Positions 1-10,594 of a stretch of DNA of 64,000 bases are shown here, piece after piece; positions within the stretch are counted from its first letter, which is position 1; the number at the start of each line of letters is the position of its first letter. Both the position numbers and the translations under genes were made by a program. The stretch spans positions 496,001 through 560,000 of the forward strand of contig OX621266.1 in assembly GCA_951640165.1 (NCBI GenBank), given 5' to 3'. This stretch comes from Pseudoips prasinana. Taxonomy: Eukaryota > Arthropoda > Insecta > Lepidoptera > Nolidae. Under the pieces are notes generated by a model. The model did not search any database. It was not told the DNA's origin and was given only the letters and a program-made list of their open reading frames with translations.

Positions 1-728
1 GCGTAGGACCGATACTTAGATAATGTCGGTATGGGTTTATTGGGGTCGAGTCGGCATTCAGTCAAGATTATTACATCTGTTTCAAGTTTGAGGCATGGCA
101 TATTTACTATGAAGTCATCGAAATTGCAATATATACTCCTAATATTTTAGGAAATTATTGTAAGGTCACTTTTAGTTGTGCTATATTTGTGGGCGAGTTC
201 ACTAAAATCGCATTCTATCGATCTCGCGATATTCAAATTATCGATGTCATGTATAGTTTGTATTAGATCACTCATAATTAGGTTTTATTAAATACACGGT
301 ATTTATTTGAAACAGGGTATGCATTATAAGAAATGTTTGAACCCGTAGGAACACTTGAGATATGCATGATAGTAGGGGTTGTAGATATATATAACAATTA
401 TATTGCAGTTATTTGATTTTTTTGTAAATATCAGGAATCATTGTAGTTTTAGTTATTAATAGGTGTTTATATCTATATATTGTTCTGTTTAGTTTTTTGT
501 AATTAATTAAAGTTAACACAAGCGTAAATAACCTTTTAAGTAAATATAATGTATGATGACGAGTGTGTGTGTGTGTGTGTTTATTGATGTATTTGAGGGA
601 ATATAGAATAATGTATGTTGTGTGAAAATTGAGTAGGTGTAACAGACTTTACATACCCAGTTTGATAAGCACAAGAAATAAGCAAAATAGCTGAGATAAT
701 AACCCGGCCATTCGTAATAATAATTTAG
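1..728. other. AT-rich stretch without a gene; GT microsatellite
   Basis: I see no convincing reading frame here. The stretch is AT-rich and holds a pure GT dinucleotide run at about 563-581. It lies downstream of the minus-strand ORF1 gene at 729-1628, where a LINE would normally carry its ORF2, but no endonuclease or reverse-transcriptase motif is present on either strand. Confidence 0.6.
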
Positions 729-1628
729 TCATTGTTGAATAATCAGCTGTTGAATTTGTGCTTCGCTTTTAATTATAATGGACGGAGAGACGTCTTCTTT
801 TTTAAGGTATACCCGACCATATGAAGTCCAGCAGTATTTGTAAGTTTTTGACTTCACCAGGTCACGTGCAAGGAAGTGTAGGCGTGCAGCCTTTGCAGTA
901 AGCTGTTCAGTGATAAAGATAGGTGTATCCTCGTTTGTGCGCATACCTAGGTGTTTGGCACATAGTTTCGACTTTTGTTTAATGTTGAATGACTTACATG
1001 ATTTCAGAATGTTGGTTTTTATCAATGTTGAGTTTGTTTCCACTACAATTGGTGCGTTACTAGAATTTTTCCTTGCATGAACTCTGTAGATATCACGGAT
1101 AACCGTTTTGTCGATCGGGCAACCCACTGAGTTTGATAGGCTTGTTACCATATAAATTAGGTCGTCTTTGGTTTCGTTTGACTTTTTCGGTACGTTTTTG
1201 ATTTCAAAATTAGCCTTTCTACTGTCCTGTAACATGCTTTCCATTTTATCTTCCAAAATAATGATGTATTTTTTATCCTCTATTATTTTGTCTTCTAAAG
1301 AAATAAGTTTTTTCTTGAAATCTTCGTTTTGCGCCGTCAGAAAGGTAATGGAACTTTCTATGTTGCAACTTGATTGTTGTATTCCCTGAAGTATGGTGGA
1401 ATTTTTTTTAAACTCTTCCTCTTGGGTTTTCATCATCGTCGCGAACATAGACTGCATCTCCTCCTTAAGTGTAGCAAATTCTTCAACAAAGTTTTCCTCT
1501 CGTCTTCGATCGGTTCGCTTTGGTCGAGATGTTACGAAGTTAGGGGGTGTTGAATGCTCCGGTTCCTGCAGCCCTGCCCGTTGCGAATCCGTTCCAGACA
1601 GAGATTTATCTAAGTTGGCTCGCTCCAT
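729..1628 (-). CDS. LINE ORF1-type protein with FP25K-like C-terminal domain
   Basis: Intact 299-codon frame. The N-terminus (about 1-45) is basic and low in order. Residues about 48-135 are heptad-rich (FATLKEEMQSMF, ISLEDKIIEDKKYI) and should form a coiled coil. The C-terminal half (about 140-295) matches the baculovirus FP25K-type domain common in insect LINE ORF1 proteins, with IKNVPKK, KLCAKHLGM and DTPIFITEQLTAKAARLHFLARDL. In LINEs this protein binds RNA and forms the ribonucleoprotein for retrotransposition. No ORF2 follows within the 728 bases available downstream, so this may be an ORF1-only derivative or a domesticated copy. The domain call is firm; activity is unknown. Confidence 0.8.
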   Translation of the reverse strand: MERANLDKSLSGTDSQRAGLQEPEHSTPPNFVTSRPKRTDRRREENFVEEFATLKEEMQSMFATMMKTQEEEFKKNSTILQGIQQSSCNIESSITFLTAQNEDFKKKLISLEDKIIEDKKYIIILEDKMESMLQDSRKANFEIKNVPKKSNETKDDLIYMVTSLSNSVGCPIDKTVIRDIYRVHARKNSSNAPIVVETNSTLIKTNILKSCKSFNIKQKSKLCAKHLGMRTNEDTPIFITEQLTAKAARLHFLARDLVKSKTYKYCWTSYGRVYLKKEDVSPSIIIKSEAQIQQLIIQQ

Positions 1629-2036
1629 TCGGTATATTGTAGAATTCGTAAGTGTAGCTGGCGGCCGTAGCGTAGTTCGTAGCTGCGCGCACGACGTAGC
1701 AGATCAGTTGATGTCGTAGTGTTTCTACGTTGAGTAGTTAGGTAGTGGGGCGCTGATGAAGGTGCGTGTAAGCGAGAGACAAATTATGAGGTGAGTCTCT
1801 TTCTCGCGGATCGAGGCACGGGGGGATAAGGTGCGGCGGTGCGGCGCGCGTGTCTTGAGAACTGGGCACCAAAATGTCTTGTATAACACTCCGTATTGAC
1901 GCGAAATTATACTTTTTACCGTTGGTATACGACTACTACTGTTTTCTATTGGCACTGATTTTAATTTTTAAATAAATATTTGTGAACACGTCTATCTCGT
2001 AACGAGACTCAGAAGGAAGAGGTATCACACTCCCTA
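1629..2036. other. GC-richer leader region of the ORF1 copy; no gene
   Basis: Bases 1640-1870 are clearly richer in GC than the surroundings and lie upstream (on the minus strand) of the FP25K-like ORF1, so they may be its 5' untranslated or promoter region. A 76-codon minus-strand frame at 1725-1955 has no recognisable motif. The LINE fragment to the right begins at about 2037. Confidence 0.35.
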
Positions 2037-3110
2037 TTGCTTAGGAAATGTGAAATTTATGGTATACGGGGACCACCACTAGCATGGATAGAAAGTTATC
2101 TTAGCAATAGGAAACAATTTGTTGAAATATGTAATATTAATAAATACACGGAAGAAGAAATTAACAAATCTGACACTAAACAAATAAGAGTTGGTGTTCC
2201 TCAAGGCAGCATTTTGGGTCCTTTGCTATTTTTAATTTTTATAAACGACCTACCGAATGTGACAAAGCATCGCTGCACATTATTTGCTGACGATATTTCA
2301 GTTATAGTTCCCTGTGTCTCGAAACAAACATATAATGATGATATCAACGACTGCATTGCGAAAATTATAAATTGGATAAATAATAATCTTTTAAAAGTAA
2401 ATATGTCCAAAACGTTGTTCGTACAGTTCGGAAGTAGACAAGCTTCGAAGAAAAACTTGACTATAACATACCAAGACTATACAATTTTTGAAGCTAATGA
2501 GACTACATTTTTAGGTTTAGTATTGGATGATTGTTGCACATGGAAAAAGCATGTCGATAAAGTTTGCTCAAAAATTAATCGTTTTGCATATGCATTATGG
2601 AGGCTGACAAAAGTAAGCAATGTTAAAACAGCCCTTAAGGCATATCACGGGTATGTGGCATCAAATTTAAGATATGGCCTTTTGCTGTGGGGAAACTCAG
2701 TCAAAATAGAAAGAGCATTTATATCACAAAAGCAATGCATTCGCGCAATCTGTGACGTAACTCCGTTAACTAGCTGTAAACCACTATTCAAAAGTCTGGA
2801 TTTGCTCACCTTGCCATGTCTTTACATATATGAAGTGTGCAACTTTGTTAATGATCACCTGGAACTTTATAATAAGAAGTGTGATTTCAGTAAACGCAAC
2901 ACAATGTTTCCAAATAAACTATTACTTCCAGGAAGTAAAACTGATATCGCAGCCAGAAATTCAAACCATATGTCAGTTAAATTATACAATCATCTACCTG
3001 AATATTTTAAGTCATTAAGCAAAACAAAATTTAAGACTGAATTATATAAATTTCTAGTCGAAAAGTGTTTTTATACAGTAGATGAATTTCTGAAGTATAG
3101 ACATAAATGA
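2037..3110 (+). pseudogene. LINE reverse transcriptase, C-terminal part
   Basis: A 357-codon open frame that is the C-terminal part of a LINE ORF2. RT block B is seen as GVPQGSILGPLLFLIFINDL and the catalytic block C as FADDIS. Downstream are LGLVLDD and the thumb/C-terminal region ending in YKFLVEK. The endonuclease and the first RT blocks are absent, so it cannot work alone. It resembles the larger copy at 25764-27800 over its whole length (YGLLLWGNS against YGVILWGNS; LTLPCLYIYEVC against LTLPCIYIYEIC), so both belong to one family or to close relatives. The frame has no internal stop, which suggests a fairly recent insertion. Confidence 0.85.
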
Positions 3111-3356
3111 AATTATGAATGAAATCAAATTCTTAATTATAAATTAAATCATTACTACATTATATATAAGTACTATAATTTGTAAATTAATTTATTGGAC
3201 ATGACATGTTAATATATTAAGGACTTATTGTATCTAGATGTGAATATTTGTATGCCGTAAACGGTTAAATGTGAGAACTAATCTAATATTATGTTAACAT
3301 CTTTGTACTTACCACATTTACACAAATAAAGATCTTATCTTATCTTATCTTATCTT
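2037..3356 (+). mobile_element. 5'-truncated CR1/Jockey-like LINE with (TTATC)n tail
   Basis: The element starts inside the reverse transcriptase and runs through about 245 bases of AT-rich 3' UTR to a pentanucleotide tail of TTATC units at 3332-3356. The UTR ends with ACCACATTTACACAAATAAA, closely matched by the LINE tail near 62200. The 5' truncation is normal for target-primed reverse transcription. The tail abuts an LTR whose outer part is missing, so the LINE may have inserted into or recombined with that LTR. Confidence 0.8.
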
Positions 3357-3593
3357 AAAATGTACATTGGTTATAAAGTAAAGTACGTTTAGTACGTCAT
3401 GCAGGAATCACATTACGTTCTCATCGGAACGTAAACTGTTTATTAAGCTATATTTATTCTAGAACATTACATACACGGATTCTCACAGTAACAAGTACAT
3501 GTGTCAGTAAAAGCTGACTCAACCCTTTCATATTGTTACTAAGGCTACTTAGAGCTAATTATACCTATATCTACAGGGTGAGCACCCTTAACG
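3355..3593 (-). repeat. 3' LTR of the errantivirus-like element, outer part missing
   Basis: Nearly identical to 7478-7717 from AAAATGTACATTGG to GAGCACCCTTAACG, with a few substitutions and a small indel near TTTATTCTAG. The roughly 96 bases that lie between this block and the primer binding site in the other LTR have no counterpart here; the block abuts the TTATC tail of the neighbouring LINE. On the element's own strand a purine run (AAGGGGGGAGG) sits immediately before it, as expected for the plus-strand primer. Confidence 0.8.
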
Positions 3594-4809
3594 CCTCCCC
3601 CCTTAAGAGAGAAATCTGCTGGAGACGAATTATTTGTTTCCAGGAGATTTCGTTTATACATAATAACTTTTTTATAAACTTGACATCTAACCATTAATAT
3701 TACGAATAAAATTATAAACATTATTACTAAAACACTTATTGTCCATATGCTAATGTCCTTGGTCACTGTAATTTCACTTCCGTTTACACTATCACTATTG
3801 TATCTAGCACTATTCAAAATATCCTTAATGTCGTTCAGGTCCACTCCACGAAGGTCAACTTGATTGTCATCCAACTGTATTTCCTTCTGAAGCTCTGGCA
3901 TCTTCACTAGTCTCAATTGCAGGCTGGCCTCAGTCATCCTGGTTTCAGCTAACCCACCGATCATTTTGCTTCCAATTTGTGTTTCGCAATTTCGGTCAGG
4001 GGTCACTAAAAATGTTCCTTTCACGTTGTACTTTACTACTTCATTGGTACAATTTTCGGTAACTACTATATTTTCTTTCGTGAACAGCAACCATATTCCA
4101 TCAGCTACGATGTGACTTCGTAATTCTCTATCTGAACAAAGTTCCGACGACACGCAGAATAATTTTTCAGTAACAATATCTGTTCAATGCACGTCGTTTC
4201 AGCATACTGTAAGATATTCTCTACCTTACATAAGACTCGATCATATTCAATCTGCTCGCATGGGCTAGATACGGGTTTGTAATGCAATCCATTCACTATA
4301 AGGTAAGGATACTTTGGGATTATAATAGAGGTTTCATGTGAAATAGGATTGTATATAGGTATAGGGATGATTTTGTAATAACTATATGTGATCGTGTTTA
4401 GTAAGGGTACTTCTAGTACAAAAACTAACTTATCTCTATCGGAATATAACTTTAAAACAATTGTCCCTTCTAACTTAGTAAGATTATCCTTATTTACCGT
4501 ATAAACTAATCTATGAGATTTCTCTATCTCTAACAAAATATTAATAAGTTTGGTAGAGTTAATAATTGACTGATGTAGTATGTGTACTTTACTAAAAGCT
4601 ATCGCCGTTTCGATTTCCTGAATTACATTGTACACAGTGCGAAAGTTATTTAGAACTTGATATAACGCATTAATTTGACTTACTACATTATGTATCTTAG
4701 ATTGATTATACTGTAGCGTTTGTAATTGCGAAGTTTTCATGTTTAACTGGATTAAATTGTATTTTAAGTCATCTGTAATATTTACTAATTTATCAAATGC
4801 TTTTTGCAT
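3545..4809 (-). pseudogene. env: Errantivirus envelope (F-type fusion) protein remnant
   Basis: Two overlapping frames (4105-4809 and 3545-4153) together resemble the C-terminal part of a baculovirus-F/gypsy-type envelope glycoprotein, which in intact relatives mediates membrane fusion. Visible are a helical, glutamine- and asparagine-rich segment, cysteines around CEQIEYDRVLC, and near the end a membrane span (ISIWTISVLVIMFIILFVIL) followed by a basic cytoplasmic tail that reads into the LTR. A frameshift near 4105-4153 breaks it. The signal peptide, furin region and fusion peptide are absent, removed by the same deletion that took most of pol. It is non-functional as it stands. Confidence 0.75.
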
Positions 4810-5167
4810 TAATGATAATTTTCTTTCTACTGAATGTCATGTTAAGACGCCTATAGTCTACGACCATTCTCCATTTTTGCTTTCCCGAGTTATCTACTTT
4901 TTTGGGTACCAAATGTACCGGTGCACTCCAAGGTGAAAACGATTTTTGTATTATATTATCTTTTAGCATCGTTTCAACTTGCTTCTTAATTTCTGCCGTT
5001 TGTGTAGGGGGCAACCTATGGGCCTTAATATGTATAGGATCTTCATTTCTGGTCATAATCTTATGTTTGACCTCATTAGTGAATGAAAGAGGTATATTTT
5101 CACAGTAGAAAATATCTTTGTACTCGTTACAAATATTCATGACGGATTGTTTTTCCTCTTCATTCAT
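4793..5167 (-). pseudogene. pol: gypsy pol: N-terminal part of reverse transcriptase only
   Basis: The frame carries the entry region of a Ty3/gypsy RT: HRLPPTQTAEIKKQVETML, then WSAPVHLVPKK and WRMVVDYRRLN (blocks 1-2). It stops directly after this point and the env remnant follows within a few bases. The YxDD palm, RNase H and integrase are all missing, so a deletion of several kilobases joins early RT to mid env around 4790-4860. Confidence 0.8.
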
Positions 5168-5292
5168 GTGGTCAACTTTTAACTTAGAGATTATCGGTTA
5201 AAAGCTGATCTACGTTTTTATTATTATTATATGTAAAATTTAAACTTAACTTATCGTATAACTTATCTCCAACATATGGTTCCACCTTAAAT

Positions 5293-5350
5293 GGACTGGT
5301 AACCACTAGTTCCATTTGATCGGACTGGTAACCACTAGTTCCATTTGATC
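5293..5350. repeat. 29-bp tandem duplication in the gypsy protease region
   Basis: The 29-base unit beginning GGACTGGTAACCACTAG occurs twice without spacing (5293-5321 and 5322-5350) with no visible difference. 29 is not a multiple of three, so the duplication shifts the frame inside the coding region. Confidence 0.85.
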
Positions 5351-5890
5351 GGACCTAGTATTCTGAATTACGGTTGTAGCATAACCATCAATACAATTAA
5401 CTATAGCCGTTGGCATCCTAACACCTTCCATGAACTCTAAAAACCTTAATATGCCTTCACCGTGCAACAAATTAACTGGAAGTTTTACCCTTAATTCACT
5501 ACGCGGAGGTAACACATAAAGTTCACTATCAGGTGGACTATAAATAATCGGTATAAAGGTAGTTTTCGTAAAAAGTTTTTGATTTTTCATGTCGATGTTC
5601 GCATGTAGTTGCGTCAACAAATCACTACCTATTAATCCGTCGTACCTATTATCTACACTATAAATATAAAACTTATGCCATTCTTTACTCTTGAATATCC
5701 TTGGTTAAGGTATATAAACTATCTCATTATGCTTGCTACTGGCGTGGGTACTAATCACTTGAAAGTGTTCATATTTTTTAAAGTTGCAAAAAAATTGATT
5801 CGCTAACTTTGGACTTAAAAATGAACGCTGGCTGCCCGTATCCAGCATAAAAATTGCATTAAGCTCTGGTATACGAATGTGTGGCAGATT
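5306..5890 (-). pseudogene. gypsy retropepsin and linker, frame-broken
   Basis: On the minus strand the aspartic protease active site is seen as LDTGSQRSF (DTG at about 5833-5841), followed by FLSPKLANQFF. The frame then hits a stop near 5706. A second frame (5306-5620) carries the downstream linker that precedes RT in this family (LPPRSELRVKLPVNL). The frame break and the 29-bp duplication make the polyprotein untranslatable. The protease would cleave Gag-Pol in an intact element. Confidence 0.65.
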
Positions 5891-5910
5891 TACCGCACTA
5901 CAATTAATTA

Positions 5911-6986
5911 CTATTTTCTCCGGTCTGTGGAGACTCTCATATAAAAATTTCCTACCTCATTATTATAATAAGTATTTTGTAACGCGTCGTTATCGGTATA
6001 ATTAACATTGTGTCTCCGACTAGCCGTTCGCATCGTCACGTCGGTATTAGAGTCATTTTGCTGCCACTGCGCTTGTTGCGATTGCAAGCCATGCACCGCG
6101 GCATCAGCAAAACCTTGACCTTGCCCTTGCGGCCTTGGCCGTCCGAACGAGTTGTTATTAAATGGTTGATGATTCTGATTAAATGGGTTGTTTGTTGCAT
6201 AATTCCTAAATTGGAAGGAATTGTTTCTACTTTGGGCTACATTCTGTGGATATATTAATCCACAGAATGTAGCCCAAAGTAGAAACAGTAACAATATATA
6301 AGTTATATTATAAGTAGGGTTTTGGAACCTATTATTAAATCGTTGCACGTTTGATGCACTAGTATTCGCACCGAGCCTCATGTGCGCATTATAACTACTA
6401 CGTCTCTGGAAGTTATCGTTAGAGTTAGGGTTCCGCGACTGTTTTTGTTCGTAAACCTCTTGGAAGTTCTGTTCTTCCAACTTGGTTTTTAAGGCGTCCT
6501 CCAGCGTGTTAACGTTTTTTAACCGGACTAACCTCACTAGAAATTGTGGTAAATTATAAAGGAAAACATTCGTAGAAAGATTCGTATAAATGTTTTGTTT
6601 AGCTAATCTGTCTACTGCATCTTCTACGGTTTCACTAACCTTCGCAATTAAAATGCTACGTAGTTGTTGGATTCTATGGCAGAAGTCTAAATTAACTTTC
6701 GCCCTTATTTATTTTTAATTTCTCTAATTCCAGAACCAGACAGTCCTCTGTCTACCCAAGTGTGGACTGGCTCCCTTTCTCCTATTAAGTTTGCAGCCTT
6801 CCCACCTAATCTACTCGTAATGGCATGAAACAAATATTCGTTTTGAATTTCAGTACCCCTATACAAGTTAATCACGTATTCACTTTTACGTATAAAAAGT
6901 GACAGTAGCCTTGTTTCGCCACTGAACACAGGGATGATTTTTAGTACTCCTGCTGGTACTGCGACAATGCCTACGTTAGCTTCCAT
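5911..6986 (-). pseudogene. gag: gypsy gag remnant
   Basis: Two frames. 6705-6986 encodes the capsid N-terminus (IIPVFSGETRLLSLFIRKSE, ending near LIGEREPVHTW). 5911-6537 encodes the C-terminal half, rich in Asn, Gln and Arg (QRFNNRFQNP, FNQNHQPFNNN) and without a CCHC knuckle. Between them (6538-6704) the frame is lost. A 65-bp perfect hairpin (6222-6287) interrupts the Asn-rich stretch. Gag would form the particle core; this copy is broken. Confidence 0.7.
6222..6287. repeat. Perfect 29-bp inverted repeat with 8-nt loop
   Basis: Arms 6222-6250 and 6259-6287 are exact reverse complements (left arm starts TGTTTCTACTTTGGGCTAC) around the spacer TATATTAA. It lies inside the gag remnant and duplicates, in inverted orientation, a piece of the gag coding sequence. 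This looks like a template-switch product rather than a regulatory hairpin. Confidence 0.9.
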
Positions 6987-7360
6987 TATTTAATTTATTT
7001 ATATAACACACACACACAAAAAAAACCTATTAAACTAACGTGAGATTTAATCACTTTAAATACTAATAATATATGCTACGTGCTAACGGGCGTTTTCTAA
7101 TCCCTATATATACACGAAACACATATAATGATCACCAGGACAATTCAAAGGAAAATTGGAAGGAAAGTGAAAAGATTGACTCACATAACCGCAGCTTTTC
7201 CGCTCTCCTTCTGTGATCGGTGATTCTGCTCCGCTTGCTCTCGTGGCCACCCTCGACGAATTTGTTTGGTTCGATCGACCCGTTCAATCGTTGAAACGAA
7301 CGTTGGTATCTTCTTGAGCCCCGAAAATGTTGATTCGTATCACAGAAGACCCAGACGACA

Positions 7361-7381
7361 GGTCGCTTACCGGCTGCGCCA
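7361..7381 (-). promoter_or_regulatory. Primer binding site (tRNA-Ser type)
   Basis: On the minus strand the sequence TGGCGCAGCCGGTAAGCGAC begins immediately after the LTR. TGGCGCAG(T/C)CGGTA is the usual errantivirus primer binding site, complementary to the 3' end of a serine tRNA. It fixes the inner border of the 5' LTR at 7382. Confidence 0.75.
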
Positions 7382-7717
7382 GTCAAGGAATGTATAAACG
7401 GTTATACCAAAAAATGTATTTATTGGTTAAAACCTAATTACAATGTTGTTTAAGCGAAGACTAAGAACAGAATGAATTTAAAATGTACATTGGTTATAAA
7501 GTAAAGTACGTTTAGTACGTCATGCAGGAATCACATTACGTTCTCATGGGAACGTAAACTGTTTATTAAGCTAGAATTTATTCTAGAACATTACATACAC
7601 GGATTCTCACAGTAACAAGTACATGTGTCAGTAAAAGCTGACTCAACCCTTTCATATTGTTACTAAGGCTACTTAGAGCTAATTATACCTATATCTATAG
7701 GGTGAGCACCCTTAACG
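7382..7717 (-). repeat. 5' LTR of the errantivirus-like element
   Basis: Runs from the primer binding site to the U3 start CGTTAAGGGTGCTCACCC at 7717. Bases 7478-7717 are duplicated at 3355-3593. Its length of about 336 bp is ordinary for errantiviruses. Confidence 0.75.
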
Positions 7718-8632
7718 TGGGGTGTCTATGGATAAGTCTTTAAAAATGATATTGAGGTTTCTAATATCATTTTTTTCTAAGCTGAATAGTTTGCGCGAGA
7801 GACACTTCCCAAGTCGTAAAATGAGTGTCCCCCCCTCCCCGTCTAACTTCTAAAATAAGAGAATGATAAAACTAAAAAAAATATATGATGTACATTACTA
7901 TAGAAATTAACAACGAAAATTGGTTTGAACGAGATCCAGCAAGTAGTTTTTTTTTAATACGTCATAAACCGCAATTTGCTTTCATTTAATCAACTGAAAT
8001 ACTTGCTGCTTAGGAACCCTTCATGTGCGAGTCTCTGGACTCGAAACCGATTTCGAATTCGATCCGATTTCGTAACATGGAATGTCATTGTACTGATACG
8101 TTTTTAATAATTTTTCAAACTACCCTACAACTAGATACGCTAATTGGTTAATATATTTAATATTTAAGTGTCTTTATCTCTGTAAGCGATTACTGTAATC
8201 TTTTGAGAAAATAAATATCTTTAACCGTATATAGTATCGACAGCTTAAAGTTACCTTTGAAACCCAGTCAGGCTCCGAAATTAAACCACCAAGGCGGTCA
8301 CCCACACAGGAGGGTGGCCGTCTATATAGTCTAATTTAGATTTTTTTATTTGTGTAATGGATATAGGTACTGACTACATATCGAGCAGCTGCTCTAAGCT
8401 TAACATATTATGTTAAGATTGTGCTCAAGAATTGGCTACGCGTGAGTGATTCCATGTCTGTCGCAAGCGTCATATGCTAATGTATCAAGTGAGCCGTATG
8501 TTTTCCACTATGGTAGTATAATAATAAAATAACGTGTGTAGACTACCATGTGCCAAGTATGGATTTCTTTCAACATAGCAATTACGCGACAGTATAATTC
8601 ACGTTTTGTTTAAAACTCAAGCAAATTAGTTA
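7718..8632. other. AT-rich stretch without a gene
   Basis: No coding frame of note. Around 8274-8340 is a short piece (ACCAAGGCGGTCACCCAC) that resembles the end of the dispersed repeat at 14350-14625, so part of this stretch is probably old repeat. Confidence 0.4.
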
Positions 8633-9476
8633 TAATAATTTTATTTTTTATTTCCAAAAACTTAATTCTAGTTTACAAAATACTTATGTTTAGCTAAAAG
8701 ATTTTATAACATACAAATAAATTAGGCATCTGTAACCGAACTAGGCAGAGCCTGTATCTCGGTTATCAGCACCAATCCCTATGATATATTTAGATGTATT
8801 ATTTACAGATTTACACTTACTAACTATTTTAAAAATTTAAACACTAATTAAAATTTAATATACTTAATATTAATTCTAAAAATGTAAGATGGCACTCTTT
8901 TCCTTTACATATTTTTACAATTTATTGGGTTATGCGTAATAAGTTTTCTGTGTCCTCATAATTTAAATATTGCAAATACTTGTATAGTTCCGATTTAGCA
9001 TGTTTTTTATTTAAGGCGTAAATATTTATTTTTTTATTGATCTTGTTGTACAGGTAGGAGCCAAGAAATCCTATGAATCTTGAGCTAAATTTAGTTTTAT
9101 ATCTGGAAGGCTTCGTAAAAACTATATCCCTCCGGCGTTTTTGCGATATATTGGGATCATAAGGAATTTTAGTGTGTTCATGAAGGACGGTGTTGAGAAT
9201 AAACAATTGCCTTGCAGTCAATACTTCAGATATTTGATATAGATTCACAGTGGGAAAATAGTTTGGTTTGAAATGGCACACCTTTGAAATAGCACGCTGG
9301 GCGATTTCGACTGGTTTTATCGTTGTAACCAATTTGTTTTGAGGTTGTATCACTAGCCGAGTACAGCGGTCTTCTGCTCGAATTCCGATAATCGAATTTA
9401 CGCACATCCTCCTGTTTACTAAATAAGGAGAGAGTAATAAAGTCAGTTTGCTTACGTGACTATTTAAACCAGTCAA
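8633..9476 (-). mobile_element. LINE 3' end (CR1/Jockey-like), RT C-terminus plus UTR
   Basis: A minus-strand frame at 8922-9476 (184 codons) matches the C-terminal region of insect CR1/Jockey-like ORF2 proteins: AQRAISKVC, LTARQLFILNTVLHEHTKIP and a terminal YKYLQYLNY. No RT catalytic block is present. The AT-rich 3' UTR continues to about 8633. The fragment is a 5'-truncated dead copy. Confidence 0.65.
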
Positions 9477-9519
9477 CCCCTACCACGAAACGCATTAAGG
9501 GATATTATTCTAAAAAATA

Positions 9520-9776
9520 ACAATAATTATAATAATATCTTGGGACTATGTCACACAGATGATCCTAGCCCCTAACTAAGCAAAGCTTGTACTATGGGTA
9601 CCGGGTGACGATATACATACTTATATAGATAGATAAATACTTATATACATAAAAAACATCTATGACTCAGAAACAGATATTCGTGATCATCACACAAATA
9701 GTTGCACTTACTGGGATTCGAACCCAGGATCACCAGCTTCGGAGGCAGATGCACTACCAACTAGGCTACGGTGACC
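9520..9776 (-). repeat. tRNA-derived SINE
   Basis: On the minus strand the head reads CACCGTAGCCTAGTTGGTAG and continues to GGTTCGAATCCCAGTAAGTG, a tRNA-like promoter with A and B boxes. A body with CATAGATGTTTTTTATG and a TAATAAT-rich tail follow. A second copy of the same family lies at 17763-18013 on the plus strand. The tRNA-like head would carry a pol III promoter. Confidence 0.85.
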
Positions 9777-10594
9777 GTCAATATAAGTACTATTTCTATA
9801 ATCATCAGATTGCTTGACAAGTTTTCGAACATTATGATAATATGAAATTTAAATGGCCAACAAACACGATTGGAGGCCATTCTGCAGTTGTTTTATTGTA
9901 AAGTAAATATAACATTACTCACATGTGAAGACAATTAACCAAACATGCAGCATCACGACGCTAACTCAATGTTTGCGATGGCCGGGCGCAGCGATCGACA
10001 AATGTCAGACGCTTCCGAGGCCGCCGCAACCTTAGCCATATTATCATTTTATACTTAACCTCCAACTATACGTGGATAAGAATTATGTAATTAGGAATGC
10101 TGGCTTCGGTAGTAATCAATATTAATTAGGAAATTACCGGGGCCCTGCGATGTTCACTAATATGCATTTAAAACATATCAAAACAAGATTCTAACGATCC
10201 AGTTTAAGTGATTGCTAATTTTCTTCTTGTTAGAACTGTTTTTCCACTTTCTCTTGGATTTTTTTCGTAATAAGCCAAACGTAATAAATTCTTGCTTTGT
10301 GGGAGATTTAAAAACATATAATCAACAAATGAAAATGAAGAGTATTAATTAATATTCGGCAATGGAACTTTTCACTCTCTTAACTACAACGGCAATTCCT
10401 ATATATCAGAATTATACATGGCACATAATTAAAAGACCTTTTTGCATGTGCAATTGAGGAAAATATTCAACCCGTACCTATTACCTTGATAGCAAGTTAT
10501 GGCCAGATGGAATTACTTTCCGACGTTTCGTAAATTTGGGATTGAAACCTGATGGAAAGCAAGGGCTAAGTGGATCTCAACCGTAACAATAAAC
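9777..10594. other. Non-coding stretch; probable 5' UTR of the following LINE at its right end
   Basis: No coding frame. The segment at about 9955-10040 is less AT-rich. The right part may be the 5' untranslated region of the LINE whose ORF begins at 10595, but I cannot fix that boundary; no recognisable ORF1 precedes it. Confidence 0.35.

Larger units (their letters stand above)
3355..7717 (-). mobile_element. Errantivirus-like Ty3/gypsy element, internally deleted
   Basis: About 4.36 kb on the minus strand. Order from its own 5' end: LTR (7717-7382), primer binding site (7381-7361), gag remnants, retropepsin, the first part of RT, env, polypurine tract (AAGGGGGGAGG, near 3594-3604) and 3' LTR (3593-3355). 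A 235-240 bp direct repeat shared by the two ends defines the LTRs. The family is known as insect endogenous retroviruses. RNase H, integrase and most of RT are missing, and gag and env are broken, so this copy cannot move by itself. Confidence 0.85.

Noticed and set aside
1725..1955. 76-codon minus-strand frame
   Set aside because: No motif; probably leader sequence of the ORF1 copy.
7132..7386. 84-codon minus-strand frame
   Set aside because: It starts inside the LTR/primer-binding region and resembles no gag; leader sequence of the gypsy element.
9700..9776. tRNA-like sequence (also at 13950, 16070, 17763)
   Set aside because: Heads of SINE families, with SINE bodies and tails attached; not functional tRNA genes.
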